Positions 24,766-40,778 of a DNA stretch of 64,000 nucleotides are shown piece by piece (within the stretch, counting starts at the first letter, position 1; the number at the start of each line of letters is the position of its first letter). The stretch is from Odontesthes bonariensis (taxonomy: Eukaryota; Chordata; Actinopteri; Atheriniformes; Atherinopsidae), in assembly GCF_027942865.1 (NCBI RefSeq), contig NC_134509.1, forward strand, positions 7,664,254-7,728,253. The letters are read 5' to 3'. The notes below the pieces were generated by a model. The model was not told the DNA's origin. It ran no database searches and saw nothing but the letters and a program-made list of their open reading frames with translations. The position numbers and the translations under genes were made by a program.

Positions 24766-25420
24766 AGGCCTCAGTTAGCATGTTAAATGTTAAAGTTCAT
24801 GACAGTACAATTAGAAAAAGACTGAACAAGTATGGCTTGTTTGGAAAGTGCAACAAAGGGAAAGCTTCTTCTCCCTAAAAAGAACATGACGACACGAATA
24901 GGTTTGCAAAGTTGCATTTGAACAGACACCAAGACTTCTGGAACAATGTCCTTTGGACAGACCAGGTTGAAATGCACCTCACCGTATTTGGTGAAAACCA
25001 AACACAACATGTTAGCACAAAATTTAATTTTTTTTTTTTTTTTGCAACCACATGACCAGGACACCTTTCAGTCATTTATTCAAACATGAACAACTCTGTT
25101 TGCTAAAGTATTCTAAGTATTCTAAGCTAAGCTTATGCAATAGGACAATGATCACACATCATCAGTAGCCACAACAGATTTGCTGAAAAAGAAAAATAAT
25201 CTAGGGTTTACAAAAGTCTGGTCAAAGTCCAGACCTCAACCTGGTTGAAATACTATGGCTATTTAATCATGCCTGTGCATGAATTATTTCCCACAAACTT
25301 AAACAAACTGAAGCAAAGGTGAAAAGAAGAATGGACCATAAAACACTCCACCATTTCTGCCAAATGTTGTTCTACAAGCAAATCCTTCTTCCCTTTTTTG
25401 GCTTAGTTTTAATAGTTAGA
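24766..25420 (+). mobile_element. Tc1-like transposon relic
   Basis: Transposase-like text is visible in several frames: the segment KVHDSTIRKRLNKYGLFGK near 24791, and CCAGACCTCAACCTGGTTGA (PDLNLVE, the block before the last catalytic residue) near 25231. Numerous stops make it a fossil. Its left part matches the relic near 47331. Confidence 0.75.
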
Positions 25421-25990
25421 TAAATAATGACACAATGTAAAATGTTGTGTTATTGCTGATCTTTGTAATTATTTTGTAGATTGCATTTCCTCATTTTAAG
25501 ACCTGTCAGGGACCTGATGACTTTTTAATCTCTTTTTTTTTTTATCAAGTCATCGATGCATAAAACTTTATAAATTAAAAAGTGTGAACTTTCTTTTTCA
25601 CATGGCATAGGCTTCACTGATAAACAACAAACTTAATGTCAGAAAGCCAATGAGTCCATCGTTATGAATGTATGATTTGGTTTAGTTGCTTTTACACCAG
25701 TGACTATGGAATAATACTGTATCATAATGTGATATATATATATCCTATTATATCATGTTATTATATGAACGACAAACAGTAGGGAGGAAGTGGTTCACAA
25801 GCTTTTAATTTTCAAAATAAAATAAACCGTTTAGCTATTTTGATTGCGTACGCGGATAAAAACAGAACTGTATCATCATTTCATAAAAAAATGATTGGCC
25901 TTAAATTGTTCTTCGTGATTTTTCACTACTGGGGAGTAATAATGACAAGAAGACGCTCATTTTAGAGCACACAAATTTTAAGTTTTATTT

Positions 25991-26000
25991 CTACTTCCGG
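25991..26000 (+). promoter_or_regulatory. ociad1: ETS-type site upstream of ociad1
   Basis: CTACTTCCGG lies about 130 bp before the ATG at 26131 and no TATA box is nearby. This fits a TATA-less housekeeping promoter. Confidence 0.4.
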
Positions 26001-26130
26001 GTTACACAAATGTAGCAGCAGAAGCAATGACATTTGTACCAAACATTAAATAAGTCAGTCTGTCGAGTGGCAAACACTTTTGTAATCTACATGCTTTTAA
26101 ACCACAGTGAGCACTGGCATTGCCGTTAAC

Positions 26131-29100
26131 ATGTCGTCTACCAGTACAAGTTTCTCGGAGGAGCGGCAGAGCCAAGCAGCACAGGTAAACACCTCGATAA
26201 GTGTGCTTAATCTGAGGTGCTAACGTGTTAGCTAACGTTAGCCACCGTTGACTTTGGATGAAGCGCAGATACAAAAAGACTCACTACACCCTCGTTTAAA
26301 ATCTTATCAGTCTGAAGGTTGGACTATTTATATTGGTTAAGTTATCTAGTGCCAGTTAACTAACGAAAATTATCATATTTCAGCCAGCTATTGAGTTTCT
26401 TCATTATGTATAAAGCGCCGACCTCACATTTTTGTTGCTAAACTTCGTTCTGTAAATGAAATCAAGTTTAATTAACCCACTTTGATGATAGCGTGAATTT
26501 TATGGGGGGAAACTGAAAACTACTGCGTAGGTCATGCCCAAGTTAAGCCATCAGTTATCGTTGTTTAACCCGCAGAACCCAAGTATGTAGCCAAATAATG
26601 GTCCACCCCATGAAAATAACCGAGGGGAGAAAATATGAGGAACATTTTAAATTGTAATGCTGGCCAGAACACCACCACCACTTATTATTATGCAACTATA
26701 AACATTTAGTAGAATTGTCACCTTTGCGAAATGGGGATCTGGTAGAAAAGTATAATTTGAGGCAAAGCCTTTGAATTTGAATGCATGAGATTTCACAAGT
26801 GTAATTTATAAAGATGCAGGTGATTGAAGGAATCATTCTGAGAAGGAAAATCTTGAAGTAAGCATCTGATCTAGTAGACTAAAAGCCAACAAATGTCGCA
26901 CTGCAGTGAATGAGAAGTAGTATTAAAATGTACTCTCAAAAGAGAATCAAATATTGATTTGCCTTTTATGTGCTACTGTACAAACATGTCAGTGCAACAA
27001 TCACAAATTGACTGAAGAGTTTATTAATACTACATGTAGTCTGAGCCTTTTCCCTCAAATTACGAGACCTAGCAGAATCACAGCCAATAGAGCTACATTA
27101 ATAGATAACATATTTACAAATTTAATAGACAACACAATAAGTGGATTGTTAGTTCATGACATCAGTGATCATTTACCTGTTTTTGTTGTTTGTGATATCT
27201 GCCACATGAAAGTTAAGATTAAAAATAATCCAATTATTAAAAGATTAAGGACGGAAAAATCTATAAATGCATTTAAAGATGAATTATCTAAACAAAACTG
27301 GGAGTTAGTATTAAAAGAAAATGACATGGATAAAGCATATGATAATTTTCTGAATATTTTTAAATCATTATATGAGAAAAATTGTCCGAATGTAGAGTTT
27401 ATTTCTGCAAATAAATATTCTGAAACTCCATGGATCACAAAGGGATTGCAAAATGCCTGTAAAAAAAAAGAATAAGTTATATAGAGACTTCATAAGGCTT
27501 AGATCAACTGGGGCAGAAAATAAATACAAGAAATATAAGAACAAATTAACTGCTGTCTTAAGAATAGCAAAACAAGATTATTATAGTAAACAGTTGGATA
27601 GAAATAAAAATAATATTAAAGGTATCTGGAATATTTTAAACAGTGTTATTAGAAAAAACTCACAACATGTTAGTTATCCACAACACTTTACAAACAATGG
27701 AGATAAACATTTAAATAACATGGAAGAGATAGTTCATAATCTTAATAAATACTTTGTAAGTGTGGGCCCTAAATTGGCTGAGAAAATCCCGCAGCCCACA
27801 GGACATGAAATACTAAATGATGTATTAGTTAGAAATCCAGATTCCATGTTTCTCACAGCAGTGGAGGAAAATGAGATCATAGGTATAGTAAATAAATGTG
27901 AAAATAAAAGGTCAACTGACTATGATGGCATCGACATGATAATAATTAAGAAGGTGATTGTGGAAATTATTCAACCGCTAACATATATCTGTAACCTGTC
28001 AATTCGAACAGGAATATTTCCACAAAAAATGAAAATTGCGAAAGTCATCCCACTACATAAATCTGGGAATAGACATGATTTCACAAATTACAGGCCTGTC
28101 TCATTACTTCCACAATTTTCCAAAATTGTGGAAAAAATATTTGTTGTTAGATTAGAAAGATTTATTAGTAAACATCATCTACTGACTGAAAATCAGTATG
28201 GATTTAGGCCACAAAGATCCACAGCGATGGCAGTTCTGCATTTAATAGAAGAAGTGACCAGTGCATTAGATAAAAAGAAACATGCTGTTGGGGTATTTAT
28301 TGATTTTAAAAAAGCATTTGATACAATTGATCGTGACATACTCCTCAGAAAACTTGAGGGTTATGGTCTAAGAGGAGTAGTGTTCCATTGGATGAAAAGT
28401 TATCTCAGCAATAGGCAACAATTTGTGCAGTTGGGTGATTTCCAATCCTCATGCTTGGACATTGTTTGTGGTGTTCCCCAGGGCTCAGTATTGGGGCCAA
28501 AATTGTTTATTTTGTATATAAATGATATATGGAAGGTCTCCAAGAGACTTAACTTTGTATTATTTGCTGATGACACAAACATCTTTGGTACGGGTGAAAA
28601 TTTACGACAGCTGTTGCTTGAAATGAATCTAGAGTTATGTAAACTCAAAGAGTGGTTTAATCTTAACAAATTGTCGCTAAATTTAGATAAAACCAAGTTT
28701 ATGTTATTCGGTAAGTGTAAAGAGAAGAGTGATTTACAAATAAAAATTGATAATATGACTGTGGAGAGAGTGACTGAAATCCGGTTTTTGGGAGTATTGA
28801 TTCAAAATAAGATCTGTTGGAAACCTCATATAAAATATGTCCAATCTAAAATTGCAAGAAGTATTGCAGTTCTTTCTAATGCTAGAAAATATCTAAACTC
28901 CTCTGCCCTAAATATTCTGTACTGTTCACTTATCTTACCATATCTAAGTTACTGTGTGGAAGTTTGGGGCAACACTTACAGAACATCACTTCAACCATTA
29001 TGCACATTACAGAAAAGAGCCATTCATTTAGTTCACAAGGCTGATTTTTATTGTCATACCCACAATCTATTCATCCATTCTTATTTACTGAAACTCACTG

Positions 29101-32100
29101 ATTTGGTAGAGTTTCAAACTGCACAGATTATGTATAAAGTCAGAAACAAAACATTGCCAGAAAATAAAATTATTTTCTGATAGAGTGGGGGGATATGATT
29201 ATAGAGAAAACCTCAACTTCAGAACTTTGAAGGCTCGAACAACAATGAAAAGAATGTGCATTTCTGGTGTTGGTGTGAAGATCTGGAATAAACTCTCTAA
29301 AGAGCTGAAGCAAAGTCCAAGCATGAGCTATTTTAAGAAAGGTCTCAAAATGGTTATTATTCAAAGGTATAAGGAAGAACAAGGGGGATGATCCTGGCTG
29401 GGAATTAAAACTCTATGTATGATTTCAGCAAGTGTGTGCAGGTCTGTGCATGTGTGGGTAAATGTATATAGGTCTGTAAATAGTTGTGTATTATTTTCGT
29501 ATATAAGCAGACGGGTGTGTATATGGGTGTATGTATGTATATGTGTGTATAGGTGTATGTATAGGTGAACATGTATATATGAATGTGTACATATGTATAT
29601 GTGTGTGTATGTAGTACTTTCATCTTCTGAGGAAATATAACTATAATTATTATTTCATGTTGTCAGAAAGGATATTGGAAACTGAAAATAATGTGATAAA
29701 TTACTACTGGAAAAGGGGTATGATTATATAAGTTATACTTCATCATACTCCTTTTCAGACTCATAATCACCGATGTGATGTGTCTTAAAGAAATTTATTT
29801 ATAATTTATTATGTACTTTGTGTTTACTTGGCACTGACCGGTGAAATGTTTTGTCTGAAATAAATTACTATCATCATCATCATCATCATCATCATCAAAG
29901 ATGAATAAAGAAATTGGGGTGATGGTTTTTATATATGAACTCCATATACATCCCTTTTTGTAATATGTGTGACAAGTCTGCATACTAAGTAGGCATTTTC
30001 TGATATCTCAGAGTTTATGTGACGTTAACACAACTTTCACATCAACTTTTGAAGATCAGAGGAGCAGTGTGTGGCAGTTAGCGCCATCTAGCGGTGATGT
30101 TGCAGATTGTAACCAGCAGAGTACAGAGACGGTGATCGCTAAAAAGTAAAACCTGACACTACAGGATTCTTTTAGCCAATATGATTTTCAAGATTAGAAA
30201 AAAAAAATCTTTATTGTCATTGTTTATTAAGTCTCCAGCGATGTGTTTCACAAACTAGCAACAGTATAAACAATTGAATCTGAGCTGATCTACTGGACGA
30301 CACCGTTGCTGGATTACTTCAAGGCGCTTTTTTATCTGCATTGTGTTCTGTTGTATAAACTTATTGTGCTTGTATGATATTTGCTAATCAAATATTGATT
30401 TGCCTTTTATGTGCTACTGTACAAACATGTCAGTGCAACAAGTAACAAAAAAACGGAATAGTTTTGTATTTTTACATAATTGTACACAGATGAAAATATG
30501 GCTTTTAATATTTTATAGCATCTCTACGAATAGATCCACTTACATCCTACACACTACAGCTTTAAAGTTTCACTCCACTAGATAATTGTTTGTTAGAATA
30601 GTTGGAGAGAAAATATCACGGCTTATGTGTTATCTGCAGATGCCAATGGGTGTGGACTACATCCCCACAGAGGAAGAGAAGAGGGTGTTGAGAGAGTGCA
30701 ACCAGGAGAGCTTCTTTTACAGATGTAAGTTTTTGTCTTGCACACACGGGTCAGGGTGAATACTTAGTTCAATCCAAAACATACAGAGTCCGTCAGTGGC
30801 AATACACAAAGAAACTTTTCGAGGCCACGTTTTACAACATTAAGCAAACAAATGACTATTTTTGCCATGTGTTATAGTTAAGGCAGAGCAGCCTTTTGTT
30901 GTCGGAGTGAAGCTCGTCTGTGTTGACTCTTTGTATTTATTCTTACTTCCTGCGCAAAAATGAACTAAAAGATGCACACAAAATAGCTCAAATGTCCAAA
31001 CAAGTTGTGTCTTGTCCACTCACTCCAGTAAGACAGGCTTCCCACCATGGCCACTAAAAGATTCTGTAAATTCTAAAGAATAAGTTGCAGTCTGATGGTT
31101 TGCTTTCTTCACAGCGGTGCCCTTCTCCGTGGTCACTATGGCTATAACTCAAGCCCTTGTTGCCAGAGGTAACCTATATTCTTGCATATTGTTGAGCAAT
31201 CAACACCCTATTTGTAGCTTAACTTTGACAACTGTTGAGCTTTAAACGGACACAAATCTGTTTCAATTTGTAGGGGCTCTGTCCGCATCTCCAAGGTTTG
31301 GATCTCTACCTAAAGTGGCCTGTAAGTTCATGATTTTATATCTGGGAAATCTTTTTTTTTTTTTTTTTTTTCAAAACTGCAGCCTCTAGAACATTTTATG
31401 CGTCTCACACCAGTTTGGTAAAACCTTATAACATATTTTATGAGAGTTGGAGTTAGTGCAGGACCGCTTGGCAGTATTAGTCCAAAGAAAGTTGAGTTTT
31501 GTTTTTTTTCCTGAACACTCTGTAATAAAATGTCATTTTTGAGTACATTTGACCCTACAGTTGCTGGTTTCTGTGGTTACCTGGCTGGGAAATTGTCATA
31601 CATGAAGACATGTCAGGAGAAGTTCAAGAGGCTGGAGAGCTCCCCTCTGGGAGAAATTCTCAGACAGAGGGCAGGAATGCCTCCACAATCGTGAGTCGCG
31701 CACACACCAGAAATCGGTCCCATTAAATACTGGCCTGTTGTGACACACCATGTTTGTTTGGCAAACCTTTGGATGACGGTCTCTGTTAACCACAGTCCCT
31801 TTAGCCCTATGCTGTTTGTCTGCTTTCCCCTCCCAATTGCAGTGCTGCCCAGTCAGAGCTTAGTGACCCAAACGCCCAGTCGTATCACTCCATGTTCAAG
31901 TCCGAAGAAGGCCGGAGCTCCATGTCCAGCAACAGCAAAGATGATGGATTTGGCTATAATCCTGAGTCGCCTATCCAAATGGGCAAGACGGATGACTACA
32001 GTGCCCCAGGTACCACATAGAGACATGTACTCACACTGAACCATAGGACACTAATATTATGTGTATTTTTAAAACGACTATTGGAGTGATATAAGCACGG

Positions 32101-32574
32101 GCTATACAAGTTATAAGGCTTTCAAGTGGGCGTGAGGTAAAGATCGAGATTTTGCTATTGGCCTAAACGATGATAGCAGCTGAGAGAGATTTTTTTTTAA
32201 CCTATTCTGAGCCACACCGGATAATCTTCTCTGTCATCATCAGCCCAGTCATATATGGACGACGAGGAGCCCAAGAGGAAGGCCACCCTCTATGAAAACC
32301 TTAGGCTCAAAAACAGGGAGAACTACGAGGTTACTCTCATTCAGAAGGCCGACACAATGCTCAAAGCAACGCCGCAGAGAGAGCCAGAAAGGCCCAAGAA
32401 AGACGGTAAGCTGCAACTGCGGAGATGTGCATTACTTAAGATGGTCGAGGAAAAGTAGAGGGAAATATTCAAGTTAATTTATTGCTTTTCAATGAAACTT
32501 GTAAAGGACTTTTATTTCCACTCTCTTACATTGCAGTTAAGAAGAACGCCTACGGAGATGCGTGGGACGAATGA
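26131..32574 (+). CDS. ociad1: OCIA domain-containing protein 1
   Basis: Eight coding exons: 26131-26184, 30640-30724, 31115-31168, 31274-31321, 31561-31690, 31843-32009, 32244-32405 and 32537-32574, totalling 245 aa, the same length as human OCIAD1. The OCIA domain spans about residues 20-110. It contains the start MPMGVDYIPTEEEKRVLREC, a first hydrophobic segment VPFSVVTMAITQALVARG, and a second AFAGFCGYLAGKLSYM. The C-terminal half is charged and ends NAYGDAWDE. The family resides in mitochondria and endosomes and affects respiratory-complex assembly and STAT3 signalling. The start in exon 1 (MSSTSTSFSEERQSQAAQ) fits the length. Intron 1 is 4.5 kb because of a LINE. Confidence 0.95.
26945..27000. 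repeat. 56-bp direct repeat, left copy
   Basis: Starts AATCAAATATTGATTTGCC and ends CATGTCAGTGCAACAA. It is identical to 30385-30440. The LINE begins immediately after it. Confidence 0.9.
27001..27475 (+). pseudogene. LINE endonuclease, C-terminal part
   Basis: Contains FPQITRPSRITANRATLIDN and the Asp-His block HDISDHLPVFVV, then a linker to GLQNACKKK. A run of nine A near 27462-27470 shifts the frame before the RT. Confidence 0.85.
27453..29180 (+). pseudogene. LINE reverse transcriptase (575 codons open)
   Basis: Blocks in order: DFTNYRPVSLLPQFSKIVEK, NQYGFRPQRSTAMAVLHL, GVFIDFKKAFDTIDRDIL, VCGVPQGSVLGPKLFILYIN, catalytic FADDTNIF, NLDKTKFMLFGK, then the C-terminal region with YCSLILPYLSYCVEVWG. 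The domain continues in another frame to 29391 (GGYDYRENLNFRTLK to YKEEQGG) after a one-base slip near 29165. This RT would be complete but for that slip and the upstream one. Confidence 0.9.
29420..29620. repeat. GT/AT-rich low-complexity tract in LINE 3' UTR
   Basis: Irregular mixture of GTGT, GTAT and TATA units without one fixed period. It lies in the LINE 3' UTR. Confidence 0.7.
30020..30580. repeat. MITE-like repeat carrying the right 56-bp copy
   Basis: Text such as GGCAGTTAGCGCCATCTAGC with GATGTTGCAGATTGTAACCA, and the terminus ACACTACAGCTTTAA at about 30566-30580, resemble a common fish MITE. Its left end is not clear. Confidence 0.4.
30385..30440. repeat. 56-bp direct repeat, right copy
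   Basis: Identical to 26945-27000. It lies 488 bp beyond the LINE tail, not next to it, so it is not a simple target-site duplication of the LINE. Confidence 0.9.
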
Positions 32575-32682
32575 GTCCTTATTAACTGAAGATGTGATGT
32601 GTGCTATGGTGTCACTGATAACGTGGGACGAAGGACCTCGGTGACAGCTTTTCATGTAGCTGTGTGACATTCTATCCATGTG

Positions 32683-32688
32683 AATAAA
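32683..32688 (+). terminator. ociad1: Polyadenylation signal of ociad1
   Basis: AATAAA lies about 110 bp after the stop codon. Confidence 0.75.
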
Positions 32689-32699
32689 ACCAAAACTGC

Positions 32700-33542
32700 T
32701 TGATGACTGAAGTGTTGTTGCTTTGACACTATTTTGAATGTAGAATCCCTCCTAAACTTTCCTCAAGGCATTGATTAAACCCAGTAAAACCTCAGTAATC
32801 TATTTATCAAAATAAATTTTTTCTAATTCCATGAAAGTAATCAACTCCGTGCCTTAAAATGGTTTAGATATAACTACATGTTTTGTTTACCTTTAATTAT
32901 ACATGGATTGATGAATGTGCAAATGAGCCCTGCTAATTTTACTCGTGTTTCGTCTTATTTGGCGTGTAACAAAAACATGGACGTGTTAACAAGGTAAAAA
33001 AAATCTTCATTTTAATGGAATTCGCAACACTAAAGTCAGCAAATGAGAAAACAACATTTAAGCAACATTTTACCCCACTTGGAGTACAGATCTAAGCATT
33101 CAAAAGGGGTCTGCTTGCTGGCAGTGCGGTTCGTACCCTTTTGCTACCAAGACATAAGCACAACTGAAGAACTATTTACTTGATAACAGCTGAACTTACT
33201 GATATTGTGGAATGAAAAATATCAAAAGTCTATATTTTAGGGGCATACCATGTAATGCCCACTGGATTTACTTATGAATCAACTGTTTTAGCTAGGAACT
33301 ACTTGTCTTTTACTACAGTAGAAATATTTTTTTTTTAAAAAGGTAGAATTTTTCAGTGTATAAAAGGCAGCCATAACTGATGACACTTAGAAAAGAAAAT
33401 CCTCATTACAAAAGTAACCAAATATTCTTTCACTTTAAATATGGCAAAATTCATATATGATGCTACAAATGATGCTACCACAGGCGCTTCATAACAGTGT
33501 AATACAGAGAAGTCTGGCAGGTAATCCAACAAATGAGCACAG
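32700..33542. other. Convergent spacer between ociad1 and rhbdd2
   Basis: AT-rich, presumably rhbdd2 3' UTR on the right side. No repeat or gene structure seen. Confidence 0.5.
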
Positions 33543-34523
33543 CTACTGTTGCTGGCCATGACTGTGGTTGCAGCTGTGGCTAAAACTCTGCTCTGTAAAG
33601 TGTCCGTGAGTGTGCCCGAAGTTCTGTGCTGAGAGATGTCCGTGTAGATTGTGAGGTGGTGCACAACTGGACAAAGAGCTGCTCACGTTTGGCCAGCCTT
33701 CATATGTCGCGGCGGTGGCATCAGCAGTGTTAACGCTGGAAACTGGAGCGTAAGCTTGGACTGGATAAGACCCAGGCGTGGGATTTATTTGTGGAAGCAG
33801 GGTCTTCCTCCTCTCTTCTGCGGAGGCAGGGATAAACATGCCACCACTGATGCTCCTCAACAACCTGAATGGCATCATCTTCTCCAGAACTCCAGCCCTG
33901 GTCTCAGAAACTTCGACAAGGGAGAACCATCCTTTCCCATACATCCAACCAAACAGGATCCCAATGACATTGCAGGGCAGTACGCTGTGGGGGATCAGGG
34001 CAGTGCAGATTATGAGGAGTACCCAAGGGAGGACAATGGTAGGGAAGTTGACTCCACACAGAAAAGCTTTGGTCGTCTTTGTGTGCAAGGTCGTCAGAGC
34101 CACACAGGCCAGAGTCACAGGAAGCAAACCCTCGGCTTGGCTCTGCATGCCGACATCCTGCAGGACATCCAAGAAACTGTAAAACAAGCCTGTTGTGGAG
34201 GACAGCAGGAGGAACAGGAACACGAAGCGCACCGTGCCAACACCTTTCTCCACACTGCCACACAAAAACAGCACGGCTGCGACGTTCAGGAGAAGCTGCG
34301 CCAAAGTCTGGTGGTAGAAGGGATACATAAAGAGCCTGTGGACATGTCCACTTTGGAAAACACTCGCACCTATGCTGAGGATGCCTCGAGTGACGTTAAA
34401 ATATGTGTGGACGCCAAACACAACACAAGACAGTAGGACCACTCCGAGAACCCCGCTCGTGAGAACAGGAGTAACGTCTTTGAAAACAAAAAAGATTTTC
34501 TTCAGGTTCTCAGTCGATATCAT
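33543..34523 (-). CDS. rhbdd2: Rhomboid domain-containing protein 2, single coding exon
   Basis: The start is the first ATG of the open frame at 34523 (MISTENLKKIFFVFKDV); the frame is open upstream to about 34589 but without another ATG. The product is 326 aa, slightly shorter than human RHBDD2 (364 aa). Several hydrophobic segments cover the rhomboid-like membrane core, including HRLFMYPFYHQTLAQLLLN and LLPVTLACVALTT. The family signature AEERRKTLLPQINPTPGSYP follows, then a proline-poor tail rich in His near the end (GHTHGHF, NHSHGQQQ). Where active rhomboids have GxSG this protein reads GLLP, and the histidine before the last helix is replaced by Asn (CNVIGILFGWMYG). It therefore looks like a pseudoprotease, as the human protein also does. 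The human gene has introns; none is visible in this coding region. Confidence 0.9.
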   Translation of the reverse strand: MISTENLKKIFFVFKDVTPVLTSGVLGVVLLSCVVFGVHTYFNVTRGILSIGASVFQSGHVHRLFMYPFYHQTLAQLLLNVAAVLFLCGSVEKGVGTVRFVFLFLLLSSTTGLFYSFLDVLQDVGMQSQAEGLLPVTLACVALTTLHTKTTKAFLCGVNFPTIVLPWVLLIICTALIPHSVLPCNVIGILFGWMYGKGWFSLVEVSETRAGVLEKMMPFRLLRSISGGMFIPASAEERRKTLLPQINPTPGSYPVQAYAPVSSVNTADATAATYEGWPNVSSSLSSCAPPHNLHGHLSAQNFGHTHGHFTEQSFSHSCNHSHGQQQ

Positions 34524-34610
34524 CTTGAGAAACAACTTGTAACGTCCACGGATTGCAAGGTAGGGCACAAGTTTAATAAGTTTTACCAAACTGAATCATC
34601 TGCGTCCATA

Positions 34611-34628
34611 CTTCCGGAACAGGAAGTA
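34611..34628 (-). promoter_or_regulatory. rhbdd2: Paired ETS-like sites upstream of rhbdd2
   Basis: CTTCCGGAACAGGAAGTA holds two inverted GGAA cores about 90-105 bp upstream of the ATG. This suits a TATA-less promoter. Confidence 0.45.
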
Positions 34629-34629
34629 T

Positions 34630-36170
34630 TCCCATCTTCAGACCGCTTTGAGCTGGTAGCTAATGTGAGCCTCTCGGGTTGAAGGAGCTCTAAAGAGCAA
34701 CATAAACGATTTATAGTCAACAGTGCAATAATTTCATGATAACTCTTAACAATTGTTCAACTGACTTCCTTAACAGAACCGGAAAAGTTTAGCTTTCGAC
34801 GTAAAATAAACTTCCCATTAAAAGTTTCAAAATAAGACTCTGTGACGCAGAGTTGCGAAATGTTGATTGCAATTTAATCATACTAGTGTATCAAATAATC
34901 GTATATAGACATCTAAGCTCTATTTAAATCAGAAATTCGTATACAAATATATATGAATTTATGGCAGGATCAAGAGGAAGGCTTAATAAAACTTACCCTA
35001 ACAACGCTAATGTTCTAATTTGAAGGAAGTGTTACCACACGTCCGCTTTTCTTCTTCTTCAGTTCATATCCTGCTCATATGACAAAAGTTTTGCTAAAAT
35101 GAGACAAGGGAAGAATTAATATCCATTTATGTTCTTCTTCTCATCGTTTTCACTCGTTTTCTTCCTTCACTAACATTAATAGTAATAATGTAATAATAAT
35201 GTAATAAAGTAATGTAAGAGTATTTAAATATATTTACCCAAGGTTACACTTGCAAAAAAAAAAAATTGTACAAATAGTTAAGGATTGCTTTCAATTTTTC
35301 AACCCCTTCAAAATACACCAACAACAAAAACAAACAAACAAAGCTTGTAAGGAATATTTGATCATTTAATCCGAGTTTTGGGGACAGAAAGTAATAGTAA
35401 TGGATATAAAAAGTTTTTTAACTGCTTCTATTCTAAGGTGCAATACTTCAACATTTTGAGCTCGTCAAAAGTTAGATGACAGCTTTTATTTTCTTCACAA
35501 ACTGACCTTACTTTAAAACTCACCTTATTTCTGCTTGGATCAAGTATATTATCTTCACCACCCAGATTAATATCTCAGTAGGTTTTTATTAACTTAGATT
35601 TTTGCCCATCAAACCAACGATTATTATGAGCTATTGCCATCTTCTTTTATTTGCAAACACATTAAGGGCCAGAAAACGAGCACTATATAGATCAAAATGA
35701 TTCACGAGAAACAAACAAACAAGACGCTGACAAATAAAACCGTGGAGAAGCTTCAGAGAATATATTTTTTAAATAATTGTATTATAATATTTAATGATAT
35801 ATGCTTCATCACCAAATGTAGACATTTTTAAATCCAGATTAAAGACATTTCTGTTCTCATGTGTCTATGCATGAAATATCTTTTAACTTATCTAGACTGT
35901 TGCTTGTTTTTAAATTCATTTAAATCATTTTATTTGTTTCTCTTTATATTCTTTTATGTATTTTTAATGCTTCTTACACTCCCTGCTGCAATGCTTTTAT
36001 TTTATGTAAAGCACTTTGAATTGTTTGTACATGAAATGTGCTATTTAAATAAATTTGATTTGATTTGATTTGATTTGATCACGCATTAAATATTAATAAT
36101 AAATATAAAAATTGTAAAAAATATATATATATTTAATTAAAATTAGAGCACGTAAGTTCGTCTGTCCCCC
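34630..36170. other. AT-rich spacer between divergent rhbdd2 and chic2
   Basis: Contains an L2 tail fragment (35815-36080). The rest is AT-rich with no gene signal. Confidence 0.5.
35815..36083 (+). mobile_element. 3' fragment of an L2-type LINE with (TTTGA)n tail
   Basis: It starts with coding text for FKSRLKTFLFS, matching the end of the L2 RT at 5439. It then runs through a 3' UTR (AAAGCACTTTGAATTG, AATGTGCTATTTAAATAAA) to about four TTTGA units. Severely 5'-truncated insertion. Confidence 0.75.
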
Positions 36171-36182
36171 TTCCGGTGACGT
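36171..36182 (+). promoter_or_regulatory. chic2: ETS and CRE-like sites of the chic2 promoter
   Basis: TTCCGG is followed directly by TGACGT about 205 bp before the ATG, in a locally CpG-rich stretch without a TATA box. Confidence 0.45.
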
Positions 36183-36227
36183 ACGGTTACTGCGGCGGAT
36201 GTTGATGTTTTGTTTCGGAGCTTGTAG

Positions 36228-40778
<4,551 letters not shown>

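Larger units (their letters stand above)
22760..25960. other. Intergenic region between slc34a2b and ociad1
   Basis: It contains the slc34a2b upstream region, one ambiguous short ORF block (23975-24193), a Tc1-like relic (24766-25420) and otherwise unremarkable AT-rich sequence. I find no spliced gene here with support. Confidence 0.45.
27001..29897 (+). mobile_element. Near-intact 5'-truncated LINE in ociad1 intron 1
   Basis: The order is the end of an apurinic-type endonuclease, a full reverse transcriptase, a C-terminal domain, and a 3' UTR ending in (ATC)n at 29870-29897. It is a jockey-superfamily LINE distinct from the L2 at 5-9 kb (catalytic box FADDTNIF instead of YADDTQIY). The coding region is open apart from two single-base slips at A-rich runs near 27465 and 29165, so the insertion is young. 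The 5' half of the endonuclease is missing. Confidence 0.9.

Noticed and set aside
29405-29623. Thr/His/Tyr-rich ORF
   Set aside because: Translation of GT/AT low-complexity sequence in a LINE 3' UTR.
33651-34436. 261-codon forward ORF
   Set aside because: Antisense to rhbdd2, which shows clear family motifs; the forward reading has none.
34524-34589. Extended N-terminus of rhbdd2
   Set aside because: The frame is open but has no ATG upstream of 34523; a non-ATG start is not warranted.
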